Assembly (NCBI GenBank): GCA_023511455.1
Contig: JAIMBJ010000007.1
Span: 62,001 to 126,000, forward strand
DNA length: 64,000 bases
Direction: 5' to 3'
DNA from: Bacillota bacterium
GTDB taxonomy: Bacteria; Armatimonadota; HRBIN16
Part shown: positions 42,146-50,929 of the stretch, in pieces
How the letters are laid out: every line of letters starts with the position of its first letter
Numbering within the stretch: position 1 is the stretch's first letter
Program-made: the position numbers and the translations under genes
The notes under the pieces: model-generated
The model's input: the letters and a program-made list of their open reading frames with translations, nothing else
Database searches by the model: none
What the model was told of the DNA's origin: nothing

Positions 42146-44026
42146 ATGCGTCGCGATATCGCATTATTCTCTCTGGTGATTTGGCTGCTAAGCGTGGGAG
42201 CATCCGCACAAAATACAGGCAGGCGACCCGTGCCTCAGCCAACGCCGACGCATCGCATCATCTGGGTAATACTGAAAGAACAACCGATGGCGGAAGCAGC
42301 AGAACGCTGGCAGCCCGCGTTGCGCCAGCGTCTGGATGAGATAGATTTGGCGTTGCGTGCGCTTGCGGGAAACCCTGCAGTGCCCCCCGACGTGCTTGCG
42401 GGAGCACATATCGCCGCCCAGATGCAGAGTGCGGAAGCGTTGAACACCTATCGCCTTGCGGTCTACGTGGATTCAGCACGCCCGCTGATGCTCTCCAGAG
42501 TGAGACTAATCTCGCGGGTGGCGCCTCTGGGAGGGCGGGTGTTAACGCATATTCCTTTCTTGAACGCATTCGCCGTGAGTGTTCCCGCACACCGCGTGCG
42601 CGACCTGCAGAAAATACCGGAGGTCGCTATCGTGTGGAATCCCCCGGTCCTGCAGGCCCAGCTGGACGTTTCCACGCCCACGCTGTTTGCACCGGCGGTG
42701 TGGGATGAAGGTTATACCGCGCCCATGTGGGCACCAGCCATCATGGATACGGGAGTCAATTTCATGCACAACGCGCTCTCCGCGCGCACCTGGGTTATCC
42801 CCAATCGCACTGTGCCCGGAATCGGCAGCGGCATTCAGGCTTTCCACGACTACGGAAGGCTCGATACCGATTCCAGCGGCAACCCCGTTTACGGGGACGA
42901 CTACATGACTGCACGCGACCTGCAAGGTCACGGCACGATGGTCGCCGGTTGTGCTCTGGCAAACACCTCCACGAGAAAAGGTGTTGCGCCGTTTGCCGGA
43001 TACGCGGTGATACTGAAGGCGGGTTATCGCACCAGAACGGGCGGAGGTTCCATGAACGCCGCCGACGCACTGATTGCGCTGGACTGGGCGGCGCGGGAAG
43101 CCTCCTTGCCACCCGGCGTGGGGATTGCGGGCGTCAACTTTAGCTTCGGCGCGTCAACCAGTGTGGACGACGATATTTTGACCCAGGCGTTCGATGCGTT
43201 TATCTACACCTATCAGATACCGCTTTCTATTGCGGCGGGCAACGGCGGAGGCACCCAGAAAACGCTCTTTACTCCCGCTCCTGCCTACAACGGTATCGCC
43301 GTGGCTGCCTCCGATGACAGGAACACCATATCCCGGGGAGATGACGTTATCGCCAGCTTCAGCAGCAAGGGACCGACCATCGCCGGACGCAAAAAGCCCG
43401 ACGTAACGGTTCCGGGCGCAAACATCAGCTCCACAAGCGGCTCGGGCAGCAGCTTTGCTACGGCGAGCGGCACCAGCCTGGCGGCTCCCCATCTGGCGGG
43501 TGCACTGGCGCTTTTGCATGACGTGGGTATCCACGACCCGCTATTGCTGAAGGCGGTGTTGATTAATAGCGCGGAAGACCGCGGAGACGCCGGCTGGGAC
43601 AGGAACTGGGGCTGGGGATACGTCGACCTGCGCTCTGCCATGCGACACGTTATCAACCGGCAGTACGCCACCGGCTCGGTGAAGCCTGCGGGCATGTCGG
43701 GGAGCGTCGCATACTTCTGCACGCGGTTGCCTGCAGGAGGCAAGGTGACGCTGGTATGGCACCGCCATGCCGGTTTCTCTGCCTCGCAAGGGTACACCTA
43801 CCTGCGTAGCTTGGCAAACTTGAAACTGACCTTAATCGATGAAAGCACAGGCAGCGTCATCGGCACCTCTGCCTCGACGATTGACAACGTACAGCAGGTG
43901 GTTGTGCCCATCGCTTACCCGCGCGTGCTGGTCAAGGTGGAAGCCACCAGTGCCTTTGACCAGTACCTTGATGAGCCTTTTGCTGTCGCAAGCAGCGGCG
44001 TTCTGGTGCCTGTGAGCAGCCCTTAG
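42146..44026 (+). CDS. Secreted subtilisin-like serine protease (family S8)
   Basis: 626 residues. Signal peptide (MRRDIALFSLVIWLLSVGASAQ), then an inhibitor-like propeptide (about 25-165) ending near VWNPPVLQAQ, then the catalytic domain with Asp201 in MDTGVN, His262 in GHGTMVAG, the oxyanion Asn in AAGNGG, and Ser444 in GTSLAAPHLAGALALL. A beta-sandwich domain (about 500-626, with SVAYFCTRLPAGGKVTLVWH) closes it. The triad is complete and the protein should be an exported protease. ATG 42146 has GGGAGAG upstream. It sits directly before the exopolysaccharide export genes on the same strand, with only a 71-base gap. It might mature surface proteins or exosortase substrates, but that is inference. 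Confidence 0.93.
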   Translation: MRRDIALFSLVIWLLSVGASAQNTGRRPVPQPTPTHRIIWVILKEQPMAEAAERWQPALRQRLDEIDLALRALAGNPAVPPDVLAGAHIAAQMQSAEALNTYRLAVYVDSARPLMLSRVRLISRVAPLGGRVLTHIPFLNAFAVSVPAHRVRDLQKIPEVAIVWNPPVLQAQLDVSTPTLFAPAVWDEGYTAPMWAPAIMDTGVNFMHNALSARTWVIPNRTVPGIGSGIQAFHDYGRLDTDSSGNPVYGDDYMTARDLQGHGTMVAGCALANTSTRKGVAPFAGYAVILKAGYRTRTGGGSMNAADALIALDWAAREASLPPGVGIAGVNFSFGASTSVDDDILTQAFDAFIYTYQIPLSIAAGNGGGTQKTLFTPAPAYNGIAVAASDDRNTISRGDDVIASFSSKGPTIAGRKKPDVTVPGANISSTSGSGSSFATASGTSLAAPHLAGALALLHDVGIHDPLLLKAVLINSAEDRGDAGWDRNWGWGYVDLRSAMRHVINRQYATGSVKPAGMSGSVAYFCTRLPAGGKVTLVWHRHAGFSASQGYTYLRSLANLKLTLIDESTGSVIGTSASTIDNVQQVVVPIAYPRVLVKVEATSAFDQYLDEPFAVASSGVLVPVSSP

Positions 44027-44097
44027 GGCGCGTTGATGCACTGATAACGGGAAGACGTAAACAGCGGATACCCCGACAAAGGAGGAAAGACGAGAAC

Positions 44098-45018
44098 ATG
44101 AGAACGTGGTGGTTGGTAATAGTCCTGCTCACCGTGAGTGCGCTGGCATTGTCGGCGGATGACTACCGGATACAGCGCGACGACGTCCTGCAAATTACGG
44201 TGGTCGAAGACCCCACCCTCAGCCGCGAAACGGTCGTGGCTCAGGATGGTACCATCAACCTGCCTGTGGTTGGTACCATCACCGTACGCGGTATGACAAC
44301 AGGCGAGCTGGCAGAAAAGATTCGCACCGCGCTCATCGAAGCGCAATATTTGCGCGATCCGCACGTCAGTATCAGCCTGAAGGTCATCAACCGTCCGCGC
44401 GTTGCCGTGCTGGGAATGGTGCAGCGTCCGGGTACCTACGAGTTCAAGGAAGGGGAAACGGTCATGCACGCCATCTCGATGGCTGGTAGCTTCGACCCCG
44501 ACCGCGCCCGGCTCCAGGATGCCGTGCTTCGTCGGAAACGTGCGGATGGCACGGAGGAGACCATCCCGTTGGACCTGGAGAAGCTCTTCTTCAAGGGCGA
44601 CCTGAGCCAGAACTACCGCCTGCAGCCCGACGACGTGATATTTATCCCGGAAGACGTGGTAAACCGCGTCTATGTTCTGGGCAAGGTGGTTCGCCCGGGT
44701 CTCTACCCTTGGAAGAGCAGCACCACGGTACTGGAAGCCATTAACCGGGCGGGAGGTCAGCAGGAGAAGGGCACGTTGAGCCGGGTATACATCATTCGTC
44801 CCAACCCCAACGCGCCGGACAAGCCGCAGCGTATCGAGGTCAACCTGCTCAAACTCATTGACAAAGGGGATACGTCTCAGGATATCGCATTACAGCCGGG
44901 CGACACGGTGTACGTGCCCGAGGTGAAGAAGCCCGACTGGAATCAGATATACAGCATCGTCGCAACTATTGCTCTCACACGAAATCTTATTCGTGACAGG
45001 GCATTCTACCGGTACTAA
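44098..45018 (+). CDS. Polysaccharide export protein (Wza/GfcE-like, SLBB domains)
   Basis: 306 residues. Signal peptide (MRTWWLVIVLLTVSALALSA) without a lipobox Cys, so not a lipoprotein like E. coli Wza. The N-terminal Poly_export domain (YRIQRDDVLQITVVEDPTLS, VAQDGTINLPVVGTI) is followed by two SLBB repeats: RVAVLGMVQRPGTYEFKEGETVMHAI, and RVYVLGKVVRPGLYPWKSSTTVLEAI with the turn GDTVYVPE. The short C-terminal helix (IYSIVATIALTRNL) could lie in or on the outer membrane. It forms the periplasmic/outer part of the exopolysaccharide conduit, paired with the Wzc-like protein 16 bases downstream. ATG 44098 follows AAAGGAGG. Confidence 0.92.
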   Translation: MRTWWLVIVLLTVSALALSADDYRIQRDDVLQITVVEDPTLSRETVVAQDGTINLPVVGTITVRGMTTGELAEKIRTALIEAQYLRDPHVSISLKVINRPRVAVLGMVQRPGTYEFKEGETVMHAISMAGSFDPDRARLQDAVLRRKRADGTEETIPLDLEKLFFKGDLSQNYRLQPDDVIFIPEDVVNRVYVLGKVVRPGLYPWKSSTTVLEAINRAGGQQEKGTLSRVYIIRPNPNAPDKPQRIEVNLLKLIDKGDTSQDIALQPGDTVYVPEVKKPDWNQIYSIVATIALTRNLIRDRAFYRY

Positions 45019-45034
45019 AGGAGGCGATTAACAG

Positions 45035-47155
45035 GTGGAGTTTTGGCGTCACTACCTGATCCTGAAACGGCGATGGCGCATCATTGCGCTGGTGGTGGTG
45101 CTGTGCTCTGGCGCAGTGCTGGTGTGGTCGCGCACCAGCCCTCAGCAGTACGAAGCCGTTGCCGTAGTGCGTGAGCAGCGACCGATTGGCGAGATGAGCA
45201 CCGAGATCTACCCGGTGCGTGCTCTCGTCAACGACCCGGTGCTGCGTCAGCAGAACCTGCTTCAGCTGGTGGCAAGCAACACCGTCATTGGAAAGACCAT
45301 CAGCGACCTGCAGGTCATCCGTCCGGGAGTGCTGGAAGGTGACACGCCTTCCGAGCAGATAGTGGCTTTCAGCGGCAAGCTCCGCGTGGAGCCTATCCCA
45401 AACACCGAGTACCTGCGCGTACGGCTGCGCGATACAGACCCCCAAAATGCTTTGACCGCGCTGAGCGTTCTGGTCGCCAACGCTACCGAGCGCTACGACG
45501 AACTGTATCAGGGCTCGGTGCGTGCAGAGCGCGAGCGTATCGAGAACGAACTGCTGCCCTCTGCTAAAGCGGACCTGGAAGCCAAACGCAAGGCTCTGGC
45601 AGACTACAAGCTGGCGAACCGCATTAGCGGTGACCTGACCTATCAGACCCAGGTCCTGGTGCAACGCGCAGCGCAGTATCGTGCCAATTACGACCAGGCG
45701 ATGGTCGAAATGCAAGAGGCAAAGGCACGGCGTATCGCAGCGGAGCAAGAGCTCAAGAGCCAGTATGCTCGCAACGAATATGAAGAGATGCAGCGGGTGA
45801 TGGCGACCAACCCGGTTCTGCAGCAGTTGCGCATTGACCTCGCGCGGGCGCAGGCAGAGCTGCAAAAGGAGCTGCAGACCAAAGCGGAACGCCATCCCGA
45901 TGTCGTTGCGCTTAAAGCGCAGATTGCGGAGATCGAGGCGCGCATGCGCACGGAAAGCGAGCAGATTCTGAACTCACAGACGCGCTCTCGCAACCCGATA
46001 CGGGACGCCGCACTACAGGCATATATCTCGGCACGTGTGGCAGAAGACGCTGCAGCGAAGCGCGCACAGGCATACTACGAACCTTTGCAGCGCGCGATGG
46101 CGGACCTGGCGGATATGCCTCGCAAAGAGGCAGGTCTTGCCCGTCACGAACTGGCAGCACGCACTGCGGAACAGGTGTATAACCTGTACCTGCAAAAGCT
46201 GGAAGAGGCTCGCGCTAAGGAAAGAGGCGCGCAAGCGGCAACGCTCACACTGCTCGACCCTCCGCAGGTGTTCGTTGTTCCGAAGCAGACAGGGTTGAAG
46301 GTTGCCCTTGCGCTGCTGTTGTCGCTCCTTTTGGCAAGCAGCATCGCGCTTCTGCTCGGGCAACTGGATACCTCGGTGCGCACTCCGGAGGAGGCCGAGC
46401 GTCTGCTGAAGCTGCCTGTGTTTGCAGTGATACCTCTGATGAAGCCGAACGCTCTGGACAAGCAGGATGGCTTCACCCCGATTGGCGCGTCGTACCAGAT
46501 ACTCTCCACTAACCTCTGGTACGCCAGCCGACAGATGCAGGGTTCTGCTGTAGTCATCGCCAGCGCGGAGCCGAATGTTGGGCGAAGCACCACCGCGGCG
46601 AACCTGGCTATCACGCTTGCCCGTGACGGAGCCAGAGTGCTGCTGGTGGATGGTGATATGCGTCAGCCCACCCTGCACACTCGTTTCGGCGTGGATAACT
46701 CACTGGGACTTGCAGACGTGCTGGCAGGCGAGAAATCCATCGAAGACGTTGCTGTGCCGACGATGACTGAAGGGCTGGTACTGATACCTGCAGGCTCGTC
46801 GGCAAACAACCCGGTGCGCCTGCTGCGCTCGCCAGCCATGGAACAGTTTATCGAGCGCACCACACGGCTGGCAGACTTCGTGATTTTCGACTCGCCCGCA
46901 GGTGCCATATTCGCTGACAGCACCCTGATAGCGGCTCACGTGAAGAACGTCATCATCGTTCACGCAGCGGGACAACCTTCTCGGGGCGCAGAAGCGGAGT
47001 TCCATGCGCGCCTCGAGCAGGTAGGAGCAAACCTGATTGGCGCGGTGCTGAACAAGGTACGTCCCGAGGACAGCCGAGGTGTCTATTACTATCGTCGCGC
47101 CTACCGGGAGCTGGCGCTGCGACAACCTGCGTCGCGCGCACTGCCTCGAGGATAG
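45035..47155 (+). CDS. Wzc/GumC-like polysaccharide chain-length protein fused to a CpsD-type ATPase with altered P-loop
   Basis: 706 residues. An N-terminal Wzz domain (TM1 about 15-38, WRIIALVVVLCSGAVLVW), a long coiled-coil periplasmic region (about 160-360), TM2 near 420-440 (GLKVALALLLSLLLASSIALLL), then a cytoplasmic BY-kinase domain. Walker A reads SAEPNVGRSTTAANLA, with Arg517 where the family has the catalytic Lys (GxGKST). Walker A' LLVDGDMRQPT and Walker B FVIFDSPAG are normal. A C-terminal Tyr cluster, GVYYYRRAY, is the usual autophosphorylation tail, but short. The start is GTG 45035 behind AAGGAGG. It probably regulates polymer length and export with the Wza-like protein. Whether it still phosphorylates is doubtful. 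Confidence 0.9.
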   Translation: MEFWRHYLILKRRWRIIALVVVLCSGAVLVWSRTSPQQYEAVAVVREQRPIGEMSTEIYPVRALVNDPVLRQQNLLQLVASNTVIGKTISDLQVIRPGVLEGDTPSEQIVAFSGKLRVEPIPNTEYLRVRLRDTDPQNALTALSVLVANATERYDELYQGSVRAERERIENELLPSAKADLEAKRKALADYKLANRISGDLTYQTQVLVQRAAQYRANYDQAMVEMQEAKARRIAAEQELKSQYARNEYEEMQRVMATNPVLQQLRIDLARAQAELQKELQTKAERHPDVVALKAQIAEIEARMRTESEQILNSQTRSRNPIRDAALQAYISARVAEDAAAKRAQAYYEPLQRAMADLADMPRKEAGLARHELAARTAEQVYNLYLQKLEEARAKERGAQAATLTLLDPPQVFVVPKQTGLKVALALLLSLLLASSIALLLGQLDTSVRTPEEAERLLKLPVFAVIPLMKPNALDKQDGFTPIGASYQILSTNLWYASRQMQGSAVVIASAEPNVGRSTTAANLAITLARDGARVLLVDGDMRQPTLHTRFGVDNSLGLADVLAGEKSIEDVAVPTMTEGLVLIPAGSSANNPVRLLRSPAMEQFIERTTRLADFVIFDSPAGAIFADSTLIAAHVKNVIIVHAAGQPSRGAEAEFHARLEQVGANLIGAVLNKVRPEDSRGVYYYRRAYRELALRQPASRALPRG

Positions 47156-47252
47156 GCACGGTGAACTCGGTTCGCCTCGGCTTGCGTAATGGAAATGGAG
47201 GTGTACCTGATACGCTGTTTTGTGATTATTTTGCAGAAGGGAGTTCGAGACC

Positions 47253-47960
47253 ATGGCACATGCTCAAGCACCTTTGCCGGGCATCGTGCCTCCCGCCGTG
47301 GGAGAAGCAGAGATGCCGGATTTACGGGTGACCGTGCCGCTGCTTGAATTGCCAAGAGGCTACCGCCTCGCCAAACGCGCGCTGGACGTCACAGTGGCCT
47401 GCATCGCACTGGTTGTGCTGGCACCTTTGATGCTGCTTATTGCGCTCGCAATTAAGCTGGATTCGCCCGGACCTGTGCTCTTTCGACAGGTGCGCATTGG
47501 CAGAGGCGGTAAGCCGTTCTGGTTTATCAAGTTTCGCTCGATGGTGAAAAACGCCGAGCAGATGAAGCGAGATCTGATGACGCACAATGAGGTCAAGGGC
47601 GGCCCCGTGTTCAAAATGCGCAATGACCCGCGCATTACACGTGTCGGCAGGTTTCTTCGCCGGTACAGCCTGGATGAACTACCCCAACTCATTCATGTGC
47701 TGCACGGCGAGATGAGCCTTGTGGGGCCGCGTCCTCCCCTTCCCTCTGAAGTGGCAAACTACGGCGAATGGGAGATGCGCAGGCTCAGCGTCACGCCGGG
47801 CTTGACCTGCTTATGGCAAATCAGCGGACGCAGTGACATCGGCTTCCGCGAGTGGATAGAGCTGGATCACATCTACATCGACACGATGAGTTTCTGGACC
47901 GACTTGAAGATTTTGTTGTTCACCGTTCCTGCGGTGCTTACCGGTAAAGGAGCCTGTTGA
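47253..47960 (+). CDS. Initiating sugar-phosphate transferase (WcaJ/PglC-type)
   Basis: Monotopic phosphoglycosyl transferase that starts repeat-unit synthesis by moving a sugar-1-phosphate onto undecaprenyl phosphate. A short variable N-terminus (1-40) is followed by the reentrant helix ALDVTVACIALVVLAPLMLLIALAIKLDSPGPVLF and the catalytic part FRQVRIGRGGKPFWFIKFRSM, then DELPQLIHVLHGEMSLVGPRPPLPSEV and the end motif TPGLTCLWQISGRSDIGFREW. 235 residues, i.e. the short form without the polytopic N-terminal part of WcaJ. ATG 47253 follows AAGGGAG. The sugar is not predictable. It is the only initiating transferase in the operon; further glycosyltransferases must be elsewhere. Confidence 0.93.
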   Translation: MAHAQAPLPGIVPPAVGEAEMPDLRVTVPLLELPRGYRLAKRALDVTVACIALVVLAPLMLLIALAIKLDSPGPVLFRQVRIGRGGKPFWFIKFRSMVKNAEQMKRDLMTHNEVKGGPVFKMRNDPRITRVGRFLRRYSLDELPQLIHVLHGEMSLVGPRPPLPSEVANYGEWEMRRLSVTPGLTCLWQISGRSDIGFREWIELDHIYIDTMSFWTDLKILLFTVPAVLTGKGAC

Positions 47961-47987
47961 TAAAGTAGCGATGGACGGGACAGACGA

Positions 47988-48905
47988 ATGAAATGGTTCC
48001 AGCAGGCTGAAGCTCCGTTGGAGCGTTCGCACCCTCTGGAGTGGATGAAGTGGAGCATCGCTGCGATGCGACCGCGCCAGTGGAGCAAAAACCTATTGCT
48101 GTTCGCGGGACTGCTCTTCGCCGAGAAGCTGGGAGACACCGCCAGGGTGTGGCTCAACATACTGGCGTTTCTCAGCTTCTGCCTGATCTCGGGTGCGGTT
48201 TATATCTACAACGACCTCCGGGACGTGGAGGAGGACCGCCTGCACCCGCAGAAGCGACTGCGCCCCATCGCCTCCGGCAGGCTGCCCACCTCGGTCGCAG
48301 GCTGGTGGATGACAGGGGCGATGTTGACGGGGCTGTTGCTGGCTTTCTGGATACGTCCAGCGTTCGGCTGGATGGCGGTGCTGTACGTGGTGCTTTCACT
48401 GGTGTATTCGCTTGGCGCGAAGCATGTGGTCATTCTGGACGTGTTCTTGATTGCGGCAGGATTTGTGTTGCGCGCGCTGGCAGGAGCAGTCGCCATCGAT
48501 GTCAACATTTCAGGATGGCTACTGGCGTGCACCACCCTGCTGTCGCTGTTCTTGGGCTTTTGTAAGCGCAGGCAAGAGATTGTCACGCTGGGCGAGGAGG
48601 CAGTCAATCACAGGGTGACTCTGGGAGAATACAGCATCGGGTTGCTGGACCAGTTCATTGCGATAGTCAGTTCAGCAACCATTATCACCTATGCGCTCTA
48701 TACCATCCAGAGCGCCACGGCAGCACAGCATGACAACCTGAAGTATACTATTCCACTGGTGATGTATGGTATCTTCAGGTACCTGTATCTGGTGCATCGA
48801 AAAGACCTGGGAGGTGCTCCCGAACAGGTACTGCTCGAGGACCGGGGCATCCAAGCCACTATCATATTGTGGATAGTGGTAGCAGTATGGGCAATGCTGT
48901 ACTAG
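47988..48905 (+). CDS. UbiA-family prenyltransferase, decaprenyl-phosphate phosphoribosyltransferase-like
   Basis: 305 residues, polytopic (about eight helices). The aspartate motif YNDLRDVEEDRLHPQKRLRPIASG is exactly of the DPPR-synthase subgroup: NDxxDxxxD followed by HPxKRxRPIASG. A second, degenerate site reads YSLGAKHVVILDVFLIAAGFVLRALAGA, and GFCKRRQEI follows. DPPR synthases attach phosphoribose to a polyprenyl phosphate as the first step to polyprenyl-phosphate arabinose or ribose. In mycobacteria a UbiA (Rv3806c) and a GtrA-type protein (Rv3789) belong to this pathway; here a GtrA gene follows nine bases later. This suggests a furanose pentose in the exopolysaccharide, which is an inference. 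Confidence 0.85.
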   Translation: MKWFQQAEAPLERSHPLEWMKWSIAAMRPRQWSKNLLLFAGLLFAEKLGDTARVWLNILAFLSFCLISGAVYIYNDLRDVEEDRLHPQKRLRPIASGRLPTSVAGWWMTGAMLTGLLLAFWIRPAFGWMAVLYVVLSLVYSLGAKHVVILDVFLIAAGFVLRALAGAVAIDVNISGWLLACTTLLSLFLGFCKRRQEIVTLGEEAVNHRVTLGEYSIGLLDQFIAIVSSATIITYALYTIQSATAAQHDNLKYTIPLVMYGIFRYLYLVHRKDLGGAPEQVLLEDRGIQATIILWIVVAVWAMLY

Positions 48906-48914
48906 GAGACTTGC

Positions 48915-49388
48915 ATGAACGGTATCGCGCTCAACAAGTGGGTATCAGGTCAGCTGAAAAGGAAAGGTCTGAGGCAATTCATCAAGTTCTGCATCGTCGG
49001 GACAAGTAGCACGCTGATAGACTTCAGTGTGGCGAACGTGGCATATTATCTTTTGAATGTACGCCCTGCCGCACTGGCAAGCGTGATGGGCTTCTGTGTG
49101 GCGGTGGTCAATGGATACTTCTGGAACAGTCGATGGACGTTTCGCGACCGTGTGCGCAGCGCAGTCCATGAGGAGTTTATCCGATTTGTGACGGTGAATA
49201 TCGTGGGCGCCACGCTGAACTATACGATTGTCAGCCTTGTCTTGTTGCTCGATAACCAGGACCCACATCCCAAATGGGTGTTCAATGGAGCAAAGCTGCT
49301 CGCTACGGGCATTGTGGTGTTCTGGAACTTTTTCGCCAATAAACACTGGACTTTCGGTAGTCGGAAAGGAGCGGTGAAAACACAATGA
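48915..49388 (+). CDS. GtrA-family membrane protein
   Basis: 157 residues with four predicted helices. The entry QFIKFCIVGTSSTLIDFSVANVAY is classic GtrA, then ALASVMGFCVAVVNGYFWNSRWTF with the conserved N-Y-x-x-N-x-x-W-T-F, a third helix (NIVGATLNYTIVSLVLLL), and the fourth with LLATGIVVFWNFFANKHWTF. GtrA proteins help flip or present polyprenyl-linked sugars. Its placement right after the DPPR-synthase-like gene supports a role with a polyprenyl-phosphate pentose. ATG 48915 is nine bases after the previous stop, and its stop overlaps the exosortase start (ATGA). The function is family-based. Confidence 0.9.
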   Translation: MNGIALNKWVSGQLKRKGLRQFIKFCIVGTSSTLIDFSVANVAYYLLNVRPAALASVMGFCVAVVNGYFWNSRWTFRDRVRSAVHEEFIRFVTVNIVGATLNYTIVSLVLLLDNQDPHPKWVFNGAKLLATGIVVFWNFFANKHWTFGSRKGAVKTQ

Positions 49389-50257
49389 ACGAAGCGCGAA
49401 TGGGAAAACTGCTGGGCATTCCCGCGGGGCGCATTCTCCAGAACCCTCTGGCCTGGGTGGGGCTCGGTGCGCTCGTTGCACTGGGGGTTGCCTACTATTC
49501 GGTGTTTGACTACTGGCAATACCACTGGTTTCGCTCAGATGGTTATTACTCACATGGTATACTGGTTCCTTTTCTTGCGTTGTATATGGTTTGGATGCGG
49601 CGAGAAGAGCTTCGCCAGGCACAGATTAGCCCCAGTTCGTCTGGTCTGGTTGTGGTCGTATTGGCGCTGGCGCTGCGTGTTCTAGGGCACCTGGCGCAAT
49701 CTTCGACGATTTCCTCGCTGTCATTCCTGATTCTGTTATACGGTGTCCTGGCATCGCTGCTGGGATGGCGCGTGGTACGCCTGGTGTGGTTTCCTGTGCT
49801 GTTCCTTGGCTTCATGATGCCGTTGCCGTCCACCATTTTTGACGAGATTTCACAACCGGCTCAGGAATGGTCGACCATCATCGCGGACGTGATTCTAAAG
49901 ACGATCGGCTATGAAACCCATCGTGTGGGCAACGTTATCTACATTCCGGGGGGATTTGACCTGGATGTGGGCGTCCCCTGTAGCGGTTTCAAAATGCTGG
50001 TTTCCATGGCAACCTTTGCCTTCTTCTTTGCGTATTACATCCGCGTGGAGCTGTGGCGACAGGTGCTACTGGTGATATTAGCACTGCCTCTCGCACTGGT
50101 GATTAACGGCTTGCGTATCGCGCTCATCGGCATCGTGGGCACCAAGTTCGGCGAAGAGGCAGGCTATGCCTTCCACGACTGGAGCGGCTATCTGGTGCTG
50201 GTGGTAGCGTTTGCCGTACTCTTTCAGCTGGGGAGGTGGCTCGGATGGCAACGATAG
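49385..50257 (+). CDS. xrt: Exosortase (archaeosortase/exosortase family transpeptidase)
   Basis: 290 residues, polytopic. The catalytic residues of the family are visible: Cys199 in DVGVPCSGFKML, Arg244 in INGLRIALIG, and His264 in FHDWSGYL. Earlier helices carry YYSHGILVPFLALYMVW and LVWFPVLFLGFMMPLPSTIF. Exosortases cut and possibly transfer surface proteins bearing a C-terminal sorting signal such as PEP-CTERM, and are coupled to exopolysaccharide loci. No clear PEP-CTERM substrate is seen in the window. ATG 49385 overlaps the GtrA stop. Its own stop lies inside the EpsI gene, which begins 13 bases earlier, so the two are co-translated. Confidence 0.93.
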   Translation: MNEARMGKLLGIPAGRILQNPLAWVGLGALVALGVAYYSVFDYWQYHWFRSDGYYSHGILVPFLALYMVWMRREELRQAQISPSSSGLVVVVLALALRVLGHLAQSSTISSLSFLILLYGVLASLLGWRVVRLVWFPVLFLGFMMPLPSTIFDEISQPAQEWSTIIADVILKTIGYETHRVGNVIYIPGGFDLDVGVPCSGFKMLVSMATFAFFFAYYIRVELWRQVLLVILALPLALVINGLRIALIGIVGTKFGEEAGYAFHDWSGYLVLVVAFAVLFQLGRWLGWQR

Positions 50258-50922
50258 TCTCTTCGGAACACACAAGAACCCCTGTGCTGCGGCGGAACCT
50301 GCTCTTGTTGTTTGTACTGAGCGTGGTGGTCGCCGTGCTGACGCTGACTCTGCCTCCTCTCAGGGGTAAGGTGCTGCGCGACATCAACGATAGCCTAATA
50401 CCCTTCCAGCTGGGCGGCTGGGTCGGTCAACGATACGACATGGGCGCACAGGTTTTCGAAGCCCTGCGTCCGGACGCCATTGTGTCGAGGCACTATTTCA
50501 ACGAAAAGGGTCAGCAACTGGACTTCGTCCTCTTAGCGGGTACGCACGCGGAAACCTTCCATAACCCCCATGCCTGCTTCCCAAGTCAGGGTTGGAAGCT
50601 GGAAAAAGAGCGAAAGATAGACTTCACGGTGCCAGGGGTCGAAAAATCGTTTCACGCCCGCCTGTTCCGGGTGGATAACAATGGCAGAAAGGCGACGGTT
50701 ATCTACTGGTTCCGTACGCCCTTCGGCACGACCGGTTCCATGGGGCTGGCGCGTGTCTCCACCTACACGGCACGGCTTGTCGGAATGGAGCGCCAGCAGA
50801 CGTTCTTCTTCCGCTTCATTGTGCCGTCGTCCGGAGACACGCAACAGGACGTAGAAACCATCCGGCAGTTTGCTGCCGAGCTGTTCAGCGCATTGAAGCA
50901 GACCCTGCCGGAGGTGATATAA
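50245..50922 (+). CDS. EpsI-family exosortase-associated protein
   Basis: 225 residues. An N-terminal membrane anchor (RRNLLLLFVLSVVVAVLTLTL) leads to the EpsI/DUF3485 domain with IPFQLGGWVGQRYDM, DFVLLAGTHAETFHNPHACFPSQGW (the family H-x-P-x-x-C-x-P-x-x-G-W pattern), TVIYWFRTPFGTTGS and the last segment SGDTQQDVETIRQFAAELF. Often fused to exosortase; here it is a separate gene overlapping it by 13 bases. ATG 50245 follows GGGGAGG; the GTG at 50236 overlaps that site and is rejected. It probably cooperates with the exosortase on the outer face of the membrane. It ends the locus; the next gene is convergent. Confidence 0.88.
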   Translation: MATIVSSEHTRTPVLRRNLLLLFVLSVVVAVLTLTLPPLRGKVLRDINDSLIPFQLGGWVGQRYDMGAQVFEALRPDAIVSRHYFNEKGQQLDFVLLAGTHAETFHNPHACFPSQGWKLEKERKIDFTVPGVEKSFHARLFRVDNNGRKATVIYWFRTPFGTTGSMGLARVSTYTARLVGMERQQTFFFRFIVPSSGDTQQDVETIRQFAAELFSALKQTLPEVI

Positions 50923-50929
50923 CCAGCCG

